Shown: positions 1 through 10,262, counted from the stretch's first letter. The stretch: DNA of 64,000 nucleotides from CAVXFS01 sp963761115 (GCA_963761115.1 CAVXFS010000003.1:310001-374000), one strand, 5' to 3'. A program made the numbers and translations. The notes: a model not told the origin generated them from the sequence alone.

Positions 1-75
1 TTCGTTTCCAGTGTGTTGCGGGTTACTTGCGCGCTACGCATGATTCGTCCTAAATGGAATGAAGGATACTTTATT

Positions 76-1164
76 TCAATGTTGCAGGCATTCATGCAAT
101 GCCACGATGAACCGCTCGTTTTCAACCTGCGTGCCAACCGTTACGCGCAGGCAGTTGTCCAGTGCCGCATGAGTCCCGTGTAATTTCTTGATCAGAATAC
201 CGCGTTGCTTCAGTCCCTCAAACACCCGCTCCGCCTGGTTGACCCGGAACAATATGAAATTCGCCTCGCTCGGGTAGGCGCGCACATCCACCGTGCCTAC
301 CAGACGCTCGTACAGCCAGGCGCGATCTTCCCGTATCTGCGCGGCCTGCTGCAGCAACACCTGATGATGTTGCAGCAACTTCTCCGCTATCAATTGCGTC
401 ATGATGCCCACATTATACGGTAAGCGCAGCTTTTCCAGCTGTTCAAGCCACACTGCTGCGCCGGCGAGGAATCCCAGGCGCAAACCGGCCATGCCGAGTT
501 TGGAAAAAGTTCGCATCACCAGCAAGCTGGAATATCGTTCCAGCAGGGGCAGGAAACTGTCGCTGGCGAATGCGTAATAGGCCTCGTCCACCACCACCAG
601 TCCCGGGGCGGCCTCGATGATCTGCACCATGGCGTCTGCATCGAACAGGTTGCCGGTGGGATTGTTCGGGTAGGCCAGGAATATCAGCGCCGGCTGATGA
701 CGCCTGATTGCATCCAGCATAACCGGCAGGTCCAGGGCGAAATGTTCCGTCAACGGCACGCCGACATAATTCAACCCGGCAAATGCCGCGATCATCCGGT
801 ACATCACGAACGATGGCTCCACGCTCAACAGCGTAGCGCCCTGCCTGGCAACCGCAAGCGCGAGCATCTGGATGATTTCGTCTGATCCGTTGCCGAGCAA
901 AATGCTCATGCCTTGCGGCAGTCCGGTCACGCTGCGGATCATTTCCTTCAACTGCTGCGCACTTGCATCCGGATAACGGTTGATGGCGGCATCTGCGGCC
1001 AGCCGGGCGATCTCGTCGCGCAATTCCTGGGGCAGGGAATAAGGGTTTTCCATCGCGTCCAGCTTGACCATGCCATTGCCGGACGGCGCGTGATAGGCTT
1101 GCAGAGAAACAATTTCTCGTCGAAACAGTTGATCCGGACCTGCGGCAGGCATTTTGGAAGGCAT
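76..1164 (-). CDS. hisC: Histidinol-phosphate aminotransferase
   Basis: A 362-residue PLP-dependent fold-type I aminotransferase that converts imidazole-acetol phosphate and glutamate to histidinol phosphate in histidine biosynthesis. The sequence shows the HisC signature LDAMENPY near residue 36, the substrate/PLP region AYPNNPTGN around residue 165, VVVDEAYYAF around 192, and the lysine motif RTFSKLGMAGLRLG around 218, whose Lys should form the Schiff base. The C-terminal NCLRVTVGT motif is also present. Length matches the family (about 350-370). It stands alone here, without other his genes, which suggests a second copy or a dispersed pathway. Paralogues acting on tyrosine or phenylalanine cannot be excluded. 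Bases 1-75 downstream show no gene. Confidence 0.93.
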   Translation of the reverse strand: MPSKMPAAGPDQLFRREIVSLQAYHAPSGNGMVKLDAMENPYSLPQELRDEIARLAADAAINRYPDASAQQLKEMIRSVTGLPQGMSILLGNGSDEIIQMLALAVARQGATLLSVEPSFVMYRMIAAFAGLNYVGVPLTEHFALDLPVMLDAIRRHQPALIFLAYPNNPTGNLFDADAMVQIIEAAPGLVVVDEAYYAFASDSFLPLLERYSSLLVMRTFSKLGMAGLRLGFLAGAAVWLEQLEKLRLPYNVGIMTQLIAEKLLQHHQVLLQQAAQIREDRAWLYERLVGTVDVRAYPSEANFILFRVNQAERVFEGLKQRGILIKKLHGTHAALDNCLRVTVGTQVENERFIVALHECLQH

Positions 1165-1410
1165 GTGCTATTGACACTTTGAATGGCTGCATTTTACCGT
1201 ATCCTGAACGATCTGGCGGTATGATCCTTCACGGTGTGACAAGAAAGCATCATCTCCGGCATCATGGAGATTCCTGCATCGGCCGCGCCAAGGCGCCTTA
1301 AAAACCGGCTGCATGGCGGCAACAGGCAATACAATAGTCGTATCGGTCAAATGATTGATCACTGGTTGCAGCAAGCCGGGTTCAAATGTCACGAATAGCG
1401 GGGAACAAAA

Positions 1411-2049
1411 ATGGCAATAGAAGTGCTGGTAGTCGACGATCACGCACTGATCCGCAAGGGACTCAAACAGATACTCGATGACACCGACGATATCCGGGTG
1501 ACCGGAGAGGCGGAAACCGGCATGCAGGCAATCAACCTGGTCCGCGACCATGACTACGGCATCGTGTTGCTGGACATCACGCTTCCCGACAAATATGGCA
1601 TTGATGTTCTGAAACAACTGAAGGCGCAGCGTCCCGCCCTGCCGGTTCTGGTGTTAAGCATCCATTCGGAAGTGGAATATGCCATGCGTTCGATCAAGGC
1701 CGGTGCCGCCGGCTACATGAGCAAACAGAGCGCGCCCTCGCAACTGGTGTCGGCCATCCGCCAGGTCGCCGGCGGCAGGAAATACATCAGCAGTACCCTC
1801 GCCGAGCAGCTGGCCAACGAACTTGTCAATCCCGGCAACCAGGCGCAGCCGCACCAGGTCCTGTCCAACCGTGAACACCAGACGCTATGCCTGATGGCAT
1901 CCGGTAAAAGCTTGAGTGAAATGGCGGAGATCATGTCGCTCAGCGCCAAGACGGTCAGCGTATATCGCGCGCGCATGATGGAAAAGATGGGGTTCAAGAA
2001 TAATGCCGATGCTGTTCGCTATGCAGTCAGCAACCACCTGGTCGAATAA
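1411..2049 (+). CDS. NarL/FixJ-type response regulator
   Basis: A 212-residue two-component response regulator. Residues 4-118 form a receiver domain with the acidic pair DD at 9-10, phospho-acceptor Asp55 in VLLDITLP, Ser83 at the switch position and Lys105 in GYMSKQSA. Residues about 148-207 form a LuxR/GerE helix-turn-helix (LSNREHQTLCLMASGKS, then SAKTVSVYRARMMEKMG). A ribosome site GGGGAA lies 10 bases before the ATG. No histidine kinase gene adjoins it, so the partner is encoded elsewhere. The downstream neighbour is the phosphohistidine phosphatase SixA, 48 bp away on the same strand, so co-transcription and control of a phosphorelay are plausible but inferred. Confidence 0.93.
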   Translation: MAIEVLVVDDHALIRKGLKQILDDTDDIRVTGEAETGMQAINLVRDHDYGIVLLDITLPDKYGIDVLKQLKAQRPALPVLVLSIHSEVEYAMRSIKAGAAGYMSKQSAPSQLVSAIRQVAGGRKYISSTLAEQLANELVNPGNQAQPHQVLSNREHQTLCLMASGKSLSEMAEIMSLSAKTVSVYRARMMEKMGFKNNADAVRYAVSNHLVE

Positions 2050-2097
2050 CATCTGCTGTGCTGGCTGAATGTTCAGGATTTCAGATAAGGGAAACGC

Positions 2098-2550
2098 ATG
2101 GACTTGATACTGTGGCGCCACGCCGAGGCCGAGGACGGCATGCCCGACAGCGCCCGCGAGCTTACCGCAAAGGGTGAAAAACAGGCATCCAGGATGGCGG
2201 AATTCCTGCGCGGGCGGATACCCGCTGAAACCCGTATCCTGGTCAGCCCAGCCAGGCGCACGCAGCAGACGGCGCGCGCCCTGGCCCGGCATTTTGAAAC
2301 CGGACCTGGCATCGCTCCGGGAGCGTCGCCTGCATCGTTGCTCAAGGCAAGCGGTTGGCCAGATGCTGGCGGTTGCGTCCTGATCGTCGGGCACCAGCCC
2401 ACGCTGGGAGAAGTCGCAGCGCAGTTGCTGGGGTCTGCCGCCTGCGGCTTCAGCGTAAAAAAAGGTGCCGTCTGGTGGTTGAGATCGCGCGCAGGCGATG
2501 ACGATTGCCAGGCCGATGTGCGGTTGATCATCTCTCCCGACCTGTTGTGA
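2098..2550 (+). CDS. sixA: Phosphohistidine phosphatase SixA
   Basis: A 150-residue small histidine phosphatase of the phosphoglycerate-mutase-like superfamily. The catalytic RHA motif is at residues 7-9 (WRHAEAED, His8 being the nucleophile) and the second His is in VGHQPTLGE near residue 100. A conserved Arg lies in VSPARRTQQTA. SixA removes phosphate from His residues of HPt domains, in E. coli affecting ArcB or the nitrogen PTS. Length agrees with SixA (about 150-160). It follows the NarL-type regulator on the same strand. The ATG at 2098 is preceded by AAGGGAAACGC. Confidence 0.88.
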   Translation: MDLILWRHAEAEDGMPDSARELTAKGEKQASRMAEFLRGRIPAETRILVSPARRTQQTARALARHFETGPGIAPGASPASLLKASGWPDAGGCVLIVGHQPTLGEVAAQLLGSAACGFSVKKGAVWWLRSRAGDDDCQADVRLIISPDLL

Positions 2551-2585
2551 GGCGCAAAAGCGTGCTGTAGATCATCTCGGCTCGC

Positions 2586-3605
2586 TCACTCGTTGCTGAG
2601 CTGGATCAACTGTTCAAGCTTGTTCCTGGCTGCGCCATCGGCTATCGCCGCGCCGGCCATCCTGACCCCGTCGGACAATGACGCGCCCAATCCCGCCGCA
2701 TGGATCGCCGCCCCGGCATTCAGGCACACGATATCGCGGGCCGCGCCGGGCTGGTCGTCCAGCACGGCAAGCAACATGTCTTTCGCCTCGCCAGCATTGG
2801 CGACGCGAATAGCGTCCAGTGGCGCGCGCTTGAAACCGAACGCTTCCGGGGCAACGGTGTATTCGCTGACCTCGCCGTCCTTCAATTCGGCGACCAGGGT
2901 CGGGCCGCTGATGGTGATCTCGTCGAGCCCGTCGCTGCCGTGCACGACCAGCACATGGCGACTGCCGAGGCGCTGCAATACGCGCGCCTGTATGCCGACC
3001 AGGTCCGCATGGAATACGCCCAGCACCTGGTTATCGGCAGCGGCTGGATTGGTCAGCGGACCCAGCACGTTGAACAACGTGCGCACACCCAGTTCGCGCC
3101 GTACCGGCGCGGCATACTTCATCGCACCGTGAAAGTTGGGGGCGAACATGAAACCGATGCCGATCGAGTCTATGCTGTGCCCCACCTGTTCCGGCGTCAG
3201 GTTGAGGTTGACTCCCAGCGCTTCCAGCACGTCCGCCGAGCCGCATGTCGACGAGACCGAGCGACCGCCGTGTTTTGCAACGCGTGCGCCAGATGCTGCG
3301 GCAACCAGCGCGCTGGCCGTCGAGATGTTGAAGGTATGCGCCGCATCACCGCCGGTGCCGCAGGTGTCGACCAGATGCTCGCGCCTGGTGACCGGGACCC
3401 TGGTGGCGAATTCGCGCATCACCTGGGCGGCAGCGGATATCTCGCCCACGGTTTCCTTCTTCACGCGCAGGCCGACCAGGATGCCGGCGATCTGCGCGGC
3501 AGAAACTTCGCCGCTCATGATCTGGCGCATCAGCGACAGCATCTCGTCGTAGAAGATCTCGCGCTGCTCGATCAGGCGCTGCAAGGCTTGTTGCGGCGTA
3601 ATCAT
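2586..3605 (-). CDS. trpD: Anthranilate phosphoribosyltransferase
   Basis: A 339-residue TrpD that transfers the phosphoribosyl group of PRPP to anthranilate, the second step of tryptophan synthesis. The sequence shows the PRPP-binding loop DTCGTGGDAAHTFNIST near residues 80-96, the KHGGRSVSSTCGSADVLEALG motif around 113, and the FAPNFHGAMKYAAPVRRELGVRT region around 154. The length is canonical. It starts 2 bp after the trpG stop, with its ribosome site (AAAGGA) inside the end of trpG, so the pair is translationally coupled. trpC, often next in betaproteobacteria, is absent here; convergent sixA follows instead. Confidence 0.97.
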   Translation of the reverse strand: MITPQQALQRLIEQREIFYDEMLSLMRQIMSGEVSAAQIAGILVGLRVKKETVGEISAAAQVMREFATRVPVTRREHLVDTCGTGGDAAHTFNISTASALVAAASGARVAKHGGRSVSSTCGSADVLEALGVNLNLTPEQVGHSIDSIGIGFMFAPNFHGAMKYAAPVRRELGVRTLFNVLGPLTNPAAADNQVLGVFHADLVGIQARVLQRLGSRHVLVVHGSDGLDEITISGPTLVAELKDGEVSEYTVAPEAFGFKRAPLDAIRVANAGEAKDMLLAVLDDQPGAARDIVCLNAGAAIHAAGLGASLSDGVRMAGAAIADGAARNKLEQLIQLSNE

Positions 3606-3607
3606 GG

Positions 3608-4177
3608 CTATTTTTTTCCTTTCAGAAAATTGCCCAGCAGGTCATGCCCATGCTCGGTCAGGATGGATTCGGGATGGAATTGCACGCCATGCACGGCCAG
3701 TGTCTTGTGGCGCACGCCCATGATCTCGCCGTCATCGGCCCATGCCGTGATCTCCAGACAATCCGGCAGGCTTTCCCGCTCGATCACCAGCGAATGGTAG
3801 CGCGTCGCCGTGAACGGGTTGTCCAGGCCGGTGAATACGCTGGTGTCGTTGTGGTGGATCAGCGATGTCTTGCCGTGCATCAGTTGACTGGCATGGATGA
3901 TGTTCCCGCCAAAAGCCTGGCCGATACTCTGGTGGCCAAGGCACACGCCCAGGATCGGGATCCTGCTGGCGAAGGTCTTGATCACGGGGACCGAGATCCC
4001 TGCTTCATTCGGCGTGCAGGGGCCGGGAGAGATCACGATATATTGCGGCTGCAGCGCTTCGATCTGCGCCAGCGTGACTTCGTCGTTGCGATGCACTGCA
4101 ACATCCTCACCCAGTTCGGCAAAATACTGCACCAGGTTATAGGTGAACGAGTCGTAATTATCGATCATCAGCAGCAT
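3608..4177 (-). CDS. trpG: Anthranilate synthase component II (glutamine amidotransferase)
   Basis: A 189-residue class I glutamine amidotransferase that supplies ammonia to TrpE, or to PabB if shared with folate synthesis. It begins MLLMIDNYDSFTYNL. The oxyanion/nucleophile region GVCLGHQSIGQAFG holds catalytic Cys79, and VQFHPESIL at the C-terminus holds the catalytic His and Glu. Length is typical of TrpG/PabA. It is immediately upstream of trpD and separated from trpE by an oppositely oriented lipoprotein gene, so it may have its own promoter in the 150 bp before the start. A dual TrpG/PabA role is common in proteobacteria and possible here. Confidence 0.96.
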   Translation of the reverse strand: MLLMIDNYDSFTYNLVQYFAELGEDVAVHRNDEVTLAQIEALQPQYIVISPGPCTPNEAGISVPVIKTFASRIPILGVCLGHQSIGQAFGGNIIHASQLMHGKTSLIHHNDTSVFTGLDNPFTATRYHSLVIERESLPDCLEITAWADDGEIMGVRHKTLAVHGVQFHPESILTEHGHDLLGNFLKGKK

Positions 4178-4329
4178 TCTTGATGCCTCCTATTGACTAG
4201 ACATGTTATTCGTTGCAGCATTGTCACGGAATACGGTCGCTGACTGCAGTACTTTTCAGCACAAGACCGACCGATCCAAACGAATAAATCCCGGCGTGAC
4301 AGGAAATGCTTGAATACAGAATCGGAATA

Positions 4330-4745
4330 ATGAACCGTAACATAATTTTTTTGTTGATCGCATTGTTATGCGGTTGCACAACACCCAATGCGGCACAAAG
4401 AGAAACCTTCATACAGAGCATGGATAAATGGATAGGCCGCTCTGCCGACGACCTGGTGGCAACCAATGGCGCGCCCTCCGAAGTCTACCAGCAGGAGTCG
4501 GGCGGTCGTATACTTGAATATATCCGGGTCCTGAGGTTGCAGGAGGACGAGGCAAAAGGACTGGATGAATATTTGCGGCTTCATCGCCAAGTTCAAAACC
4601 GCAACCTGTATGTACCCGATACACGAGCAACAAGGTCTGGCGGCCTCAACCAATATGTGCTGGGTGCCGGCAAGACTTGCAAGCTGCTGTTCAACGTCAG
4701 TGCCGGCAACATTATTGACAGCTGGACCATAGACGAAGGAACCTG

Positions 4746-4752
<7 letters not shown>
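4330..4752 (+). CDS. Small hypothetical lipoprotein
   Basis: A protein of about 140 residues. The chosen start is ATG 4330 (MNRNIIFLLIALLCGCTT) rather than the in-frame ATG at 4306, because it gives a canonical lipoprotein signal: basic N-terminus, hydrophobic core and LLCGC lipobox with the modified Cys near residue 16. The mature part is hydrophilic, with a WIGRSADDLVATNGAPSEV segment resembling small outer-membrane lipoproteins of the SmpA/OmlA-like fold. I do not recognise a characterised family. It points against the trp genes and its 3' end overlaps the trpE 3' end by 7 bp. Confidence 0.7.
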
Positions 4753-6236
<1,484 letters not shown>

Positions 6237-6249
6237 GACAACTCCTCAG

Positions 6250-6295
6250 TTCCAGGGTAAGAAAACGGCGGCAATGCGCGCGCCAATGCGGCTGG
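6250..6295 (-). terminator. Possible attenuator hairpin before trpE
   Basis: On the minus strand, after the Trp-rich leader ORF, a GC-rich stretch with GGCG...CGCC pairing ends in GTTTTCTT, about 15 bases before the trpE ribosome site. The stem is short and I could not compute its stability. It is listed because of its position between a Trp-rich leader and trpE. Confidence 0.35.
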
Positions 6296-6304
6296 GCATG
6301 ACGG

Positions 6305-6364
6305 TTACCACCATCGCCAGCTAGCGGGTTTTCTCCAGGACTTGAGGTTGTCGTGTTTCATCAT
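6305..6364 (-). promoter_or_regulatory. trpL: Putative trp leader peptide ORF (trpL-like)
   Basis: A 19-codon ORF in the gph-trpE gap. It opens with ATGATG directly after the gph TGA and reads MMKHDNLKSWRKPASWRWW before TAA. It has four Trp codons, three of them in the last four codons, as in ribosome-stalling leader peptides. Downstream on the same strand a GCTGG...CCAGC pairing overlaps the Trp codons, and a GC-rich segment (6250-6295) ends in GTTTTCTT. Adjacency to the gph stop suggests re-initiation after gph. The Trp-rich ORF is seen directly; attenuation is inferred by analogy with known trp leaders. Confidence 0.7.
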
Positions 6365-7051
6365 TCAGACTCGTTCGATCAGTTTCAATGCGGCAGGCAG
6401 GCCGTCGATCACTGCATCGAGATCGAGGCCATCCACCGGTTCCCCGTGATTATAACCATAAGGCACGCAGAATACCGGACAACCTGCGGCGCGTGCCGCG
6501 ACCGTATCGTTGAGCGAATCGCCGACCAGCAGCAACCGTTCCACCGGCACATTGAAGAATCTGGCGGCATGCAGCAGCGGCAGCGGATGCGGCTTTTTCT
6601 CCGGCAGGCTGTCGCCTGACAGCACGATGTCGAAGTATCCGGCCAGGCCGATGCCGGCCAGCAGCGGCTCGGTGTAGTGGGCCAGCTTGTTGGTGATGCA
6701 GCCCAGGCGGTAACCGGCCGCTTTCATCGCATCCAGCCCTTCGATCACGCCGTCGAACGGTTTGCTCTGCAGCAGCAGTTCGCTGTAGTGCTGCTCGAAG
6801 ATCGGCAACGCCTGCTGGTACAGCGCGGCATCCGGCTCGGCATGCATGTCGCCGGTCAGCGCGCGTTTCACCAGCCAGGAGATGCCATTGCCGATATAGC
6901 TCATCAGCAGATCCTGTGACACGGCGGCACGGCCCATGTCGCGCAGCATGCGGTTGGCGGATTCGGCCAGTTCCGGCGCGGTGTGCAACAGCGTGCCGTC
7001 GAGATCGATGACGATGGCGGATATCGGCAGCGGGAAATTCCTGAAACCCAT
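6365..7051 (-). CDS. gph: Phosphoglycolate phosphatase
   Basis: A 228-residue HAD-superfamily phosphatase, subfamily IA. HAD motif I is VIDLDGTLLHT at residues about 14-24 with nucleophile Asp16. Motif II is CITNKLAHYTE around 118 (Thr after the strand), motif III is the KKPHPLPL lysine around 150, and motif IV is VGDSLNDTVAARAAGC around 175. It dephosphorylates 2-phosphoglycolate made during DNA repair or by Rubisco oxygenation. Its ATG overlaps the rpe stop by one base (TAATG), indicating translational coupling. The rpe-gph-trpE order is typical of proteobacteria and supports the assignment. Confidence 0.95.
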   Translation of the reverse strand: MGFRNFPLPISAIVIDLDGTLLHTAPELAESANRMLRDMGRAAVSQDLLMSYIGNGISWLVKRALTGDMHAEPDAALYQQALPIFEQHYSELLLQSKPFDGVIEGLDAMKAAGYRLGCITNKLAHYTEPLLAGIGLAGYFDIVLSGDSLPEKKPHPLPLLHAARFFNVPVERLLLVGDSLNDTVAARAAGCPVFCVPYGYNHGEPVDGLDLDAVIDGLPAALKLIERV

Positions 7052-7737
7052 TACTTGCCGGCTTTCGCCAGTTCAGCGCGCAGGCTGGCGACGACGGTGT
7101 CATAGCGGTGCTTGTCGCTGTCCTTGCCGGCGCTGAAGATGGCGGAGCCGGCGACGAAGGTATCCACGCCCGCTTCCGCGACTTCCCTGATGTTGGCCGG
7201 ACCTACGCCGCCGTCGATCTCCAGGCGGCAATCATGACCTCCGGCGCTGATCATCGCGCGCACCTTGCGTGCCTTGTCCAGCACGTAGGGAATGAATTTC
7301 TGCCCGCCGAAGCCGGGATTCACCGACATCAGCAGCACCATGTCCAGCTTGGGCAGGACCCAGTCGAGCGCGTCCAGTGGCGTGGCCGGGTTGAACACCA
7401 GGCCGGCCTTGCAGCCGCTGTCCTTGATCAGGCCGATGGTGCGGTCGATGTGTTCGGACGCCTCCGGATGGAAGGTGATGTAGCTGGCGCCGGCCTTGGC
7501 GAAATCGGGGATGATGCGATCCACCGGCTTGACCATCAGGTGCACGTCGATCGGCGCGGTCACGCCATGCTTGCGCAGGGCTTCGCACACCAGCGGGCCG
7601 ATGGTCAGATTGGGAACGTAATGGTTGTCCATCACGTCGAAGTGGACGATATCGGCACCGGCGGCGAGTACGTTGTCGACTTCCTCGCCAAGCCTGGCGA
7701 AATTGGCGGAAAGGATGCTGGGTGCGATCATGTACAT
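7051..7737 (-). CDS. rpe: Ribulose-phosphate 3-epimerase
   Basis: A 228-residue TIM-barrel epimerase interconverting ribulose-5-phosphate and xylulose-5-phosphate in the pentose phosphate (or Calvin) cycle. Signature segments are APSILSANFARLGEE at the N-terminus, DIVHFDVMDNHYVPNLTIGP (metal-binding His and Asp) near residue 30, IDVHLMV around 65, LLMSVNPGFGGQKFI around 140 and LEIDGGVG around 173, then VAGSAIF. The length is canonical. It is probably the first gene of the rpe-gph-trpE unit; the divergent apaG begins 137 bp upstream, leaving room for promoters of both. Confidence 0.97.
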   Translation of the reverse strand: MYMIAPSILSANFARLGEEVDNVLAAGADIVHFDVMDNHYVPNLTIGPLVCEALRKHGVTAPIDVHLMVKPVDRIIPDFAKAGASYITFHPEASEHIDRTIGLIKDSGCKAGLVFNPATPLDALDWVLPKLDMVLLMSVNPGFGGQKFIPYVLDKARKVRAMISAGGHDCRLEIDGGVGPANIREVAEAGVDTFVAGSAIFSAGKDSDKHRYDTVVASLRAELAKAGK

Positions 7738-7874
7738 GGTGTAGCCCTTACATTAGGATTGAATTTGGAACTTGTATTCTACTCGAAACCTTTGCGGCGA
7801 AGAACCGGTAATGCCAGTGGCGGATAGTCGTTGCATTCCTTGCCATCGCACCGAAAATAAGGTGAAATACAGGG

Positions 7875-8258
7875 ATGAATACAACCCATGATCCCCACAT
7901 CGAGATCAGCGCCAAAGTCAATTATTTGACTGATCAGTCGGATGAAGCCAATAACCGCTACGTCTTCGCTTACACCATCACCCTGACCAATGCCAGCGAT
8001 ACCACGGTCAAATTGCTCAGCCGCCACTGGATCATCACCGATGCCAATAATTATGTGCAGGAAGTGCGCGGGGAAGGCGTTGTGGGTGAGCAGCCGGTGC
8101 TGAAACCCAGGCAGAGTTTTGAATACAGCAGCGGCACCGTGCTGGCTACCCAGGTTGGCACCATGCATGGCAGTTACCGCATGGTTGCCGAAGACGGGAC
8201 CGAGTTCGATGCGGCCATTCCGCAATTCGTATTGAGCATCCCGCGCGTTTTGCATTAG
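7875..8258 (+). CDS. apaG: ApaG-domain protein
   Basis: A 127-residue single-domain protein of the ApaG (DUF525) family, which has a fibronectin type III-like fold. Diagnostic segments are YVFAYTITLTNAS, LLSRHWIITDANNYVQEVRGEGVVGEQPVL and FEYSSGTVL, followed by MHGSYRMVAEDG near the C-terminus. The length equals the family norm. Its biochemical role is unsettled; in enterobacteria it sits beside apaH and rsmA, whereas here it is divergent from rpe. CAGGG precedes the ATG. Confidence 0.95.
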   Translation: MNTTHDPHIEISAKVNYLTDQSDEANNRYVFAYTITLTNASDTTVKLLSRHWIITDANNYVQEVRGEGVVGEQPVLKPRQSFEYSSGTVLATQVGTMHGSYRMVAEDGTEFDAAIPQFVLSIPRVLH

Positions 8259-8334
8259 TAAATACCGCTACCCGGCCGGTCGCCCGGTAAGGATGCCATA
8301 GCTGGCGAGCAGGATTTATCCGAGGTGCCCAGGC

Positions 8335-8937
8335 ATGTCGTTAAAGACCAGTTATCGTTTCATCGCCCCGTTTTACGATGCCCTGCTTGAACGCGCCTCG
8401 ACGCATGCCCGCCGCCGCAGCCTGGAAAAACTGCACCCCCAGCAAGGCAGGCGCGTATTGATCAGCGGCGCCGGAACCGGACTGGATTTCCCCTTTCTTG
8501 CCGCGCAGCATGATTACACGGCGCTGGACCTGACCACTGCCATGCTGGCCAGGTCACGCGACAGGGCGCCGGGTTTGCGCATGTCCTGGGTACAGGGTGA
8601 CAGCATGGCATTGCCTTTTGCAGACAATTCGTTCGATTGCGTGGTGCTGCACCTGATCACTGCAGTTGTCCCTGAACCGCGCCGCTGCCTTGCTGAAGCG
8701 GCACGGGTGCTGAATCCGGATGGCCAGGTTCTGTTATTCGACAAATTTCTGCGGCAGGATCAACCGGCACTGCTGCGCCGCGCGCTCAGTCCACTTTCCG
8801 CACGGCTGGCAACGCGGCTGGACGTGGTATTGGAGAATGAGTTGAAGCATGTTCCGCAACTGCATAAACTGTCCGATGAACCGATCCTGGCCAGTGGCTG
8901 GTTTCGACTGATTGAACTGAAAAAACACACACCATGA
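8335..8937 (+). CDS. Class I SAM-dependent methyltransferase
   Basis: A 200-residue Rossmann-fold methyltransferase, probably of the Methyltransf_11/UbiE-like group. Motif I is VLISGAGTGLDFPFL near residue 41, a Asp follows in YTALDLTTAML (motif II), WVQGDSMALPFADNSFDCVV covers motifs III-IV, and AARVLNPDGQVLLFDKF is the motif V region. The substrate cannot be read from the sequence; phospholipid (phosphatidylethanolamine) or quinone methylation are possibilities. GAGG lies upstream of the ATG. Its stop overlaps the mltA start (ATGA), so the two are translationally coupled. Confidence 0.85.
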   Translation: MSLKTSYRFIAPFYDALLERASTHARRRSLEKLHPQQGRRVLISGAGTGLDFPFLAAQHDYTALDLTTAMLARSRDRAPGLRMSWVQGDSMALPFADNSFDCVVLHLITAVVPEPRRCLAEAARVLNPDGQVLLFDKFLRQDQPALLRRALSPLSARLATRLDVVLENELKHVPQLHKLSDEPILASGWFRLIELKKHTP

Positions 8938-10115
8938 AACCCGCTAATTTGAAGTTCGCACTGACCTGGTTCATTCCTGTTCTGCTGGCAGCCTGCGTCG
9001 CGCCCAAGCCTGCGATCGTTATTCCGCCACCGGTGGTTCCGCCGCAGGTCACCCCTGCACCGGCGCCACCGTTTGCGGTAAGCAAATGGGAGATGCTGCC
9101 GGACTGGAACACCCTGGATCTGGCCCCGTCATGGCCGGCGTTCCTGCAAAGTTGCCAGGCATTGAAATCGAAGAGTCAGTGGCAGCAGGTTTGTACAGAA
9201 GCCAGCCAGCTTGAACAGCCGGACAACAGCGATGTGCTGAGGGAATTTTTTGAGAAGTGGTTCGTGCCCTATCAGGTGTTCAATCCGGATGGAAGCGATC
9301 AGGGCATGATCACCGGTTATTACGAGCCCAGGCTGTATGGCAGCCGTGTGCGTACCGAGCGTTTTCGCTACCCGGTATACGCCGTGCCGGATGACCTGCT
9401 CACTATCGACATGGCAGATGAATATCCGCAGCTCAAGGGCATGCGCTTGCGCGGACGGCTGGATGGGAAGCGGGTGATTCCCTATTACAGCCGCAAGGAG
9501 ATAGATGGCGGGATCAGTTCTGCTGAAGAGCGGGTGCTGTTCTGGGTGGACAATGCCGTCGAACTGTTCTTCCTGCAGATCCAGGGATCGGGGCGCATCG
9601 AGCTGCCCGATGGCAGCCTGGTGAAAGTCGGCTATGCCGACCAGAACGGGCATCCCTATGTTTCCATCGGCAAGATACTGGTTGGATCGGGCGAGATGAA
9701 ACTGGAAGAAGCTTCCATGCAAGGCATAAAAAAATGGGCGGAAAAGAATCCCGACAAACTCACCGCATTGCTGGACCAGAATCCCAGTTATGTATTCTTC
9801 CGGGAATTGCCGGGCGGTTTGTCGGCGCCACTCGGGGCGCTCGGCGTGCCGCTTACCCAGGAATACAGCATCGCGGTGGATGCGCGCACCATACCGCTGG
9901 GAGCGCCGGTGCTGCTGGCGACGACCGTGCCGGGAACAGACACTCCGCTGAATCGCCTGATGCTGGCGCAGGATACCGGCGGTGCGATCAGGGGCGCAGT
10001 GCGCGCCGATTTCTTCTGGGGTTTTGGAGAAAATGCTGCAACGCAGGCCGGGCGCATGAAGCAGCAGGGGCGCATGTGGGTGCTGTTTCCAAAGGGCGCA
10101 GAGCCAACGTTATAG
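8934..10115 (+). CDS. mltA: Membrane-bound lytic murein transglycosylase A
   Basis: A 393-residue outer-membrane lipoprotein that cleaves the MurNAc-GlcNAc bond to give 1,6-anhydro-MurNAc. The signal peptide ends in the lipobox LLAAC (modified Cys21), followed by a Pro-rich linker. The MltA domain runs from about residue 120 (TGYYEPRLYGSRVR), with YYSRKEIDGG and VLFWVDNAVELFFLQIQGSGRIELPDG. The C-terminal 3D domain contains QDTGGAIRGAVRADFFWGFG with the conserved aspartates. It overlaps the upstream methyltransferase by 4 bp. Length fits the family (about 365-420). Confidence 0.95.
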   Translation: MKPANLKFALTWFIPVLLAACVAPKPAIVIPPPVVPPQVTPAPAPPFAVSKWEMLPDWNTLDLAPSWPAFLQSCQALKSKSQWQQVCTEASQLEQPDNSDVLREFFEKWFVPYQVFNPDGSDQGMITGYYEPRLYGSRVRTERFRYPVYAVPDDLLTIDMADEYPQLKGMRLRGRLDGKRVIPYYSRKEIDGGISSAEERVLFWVDNAVELFFLQIQGSGRIELPDGSLVKVGYADQNGHPYVSIGKILVGSGEMKLEEASMQGIKKWAEKNPDKLTALLDQNPSYVFFRELPGGLSAPLGALGVPLTQEYSIAVDARTIPLGAPVLLATTVPGTDTPLNRLMLAQDTGGAIRGAVRADFFWGFGENAATQAGRMKQQGRMWVLFPKGAEPTL

Positions 10116-10200
10116 CACCCGGCCTGTCATGGCACTCGGTCAAGCGATCGCTGAGCATGAATAAGGTCATGCGCAACCTGGCAGCGCTCTCCGGGTTACG

Positions 10201-10235
10201 CGCAGGTTGGGCTTCGTGCCTCAGCCCAACCTGCG
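10201..10235. repeat. Dispersed palindrome, GTAGGTTGGGC family
   Basis: Perfect 12-bp arms (CGCAGGTTGGGC / GCCCAACCTGCG) around an 11-base loop TTCGTGCCTCA. It lies between convergent mltA and dsbC, where it could act as a bidirectional transcription stop. The same palindrome recurs at 25877, 30137, 31812 and, degenerate, at 27891, 37640 and 42839. Confidence 0.85.
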
Positions 10236-10262
10236 ACCACGACTTGCTATAGCACCCCGCCT

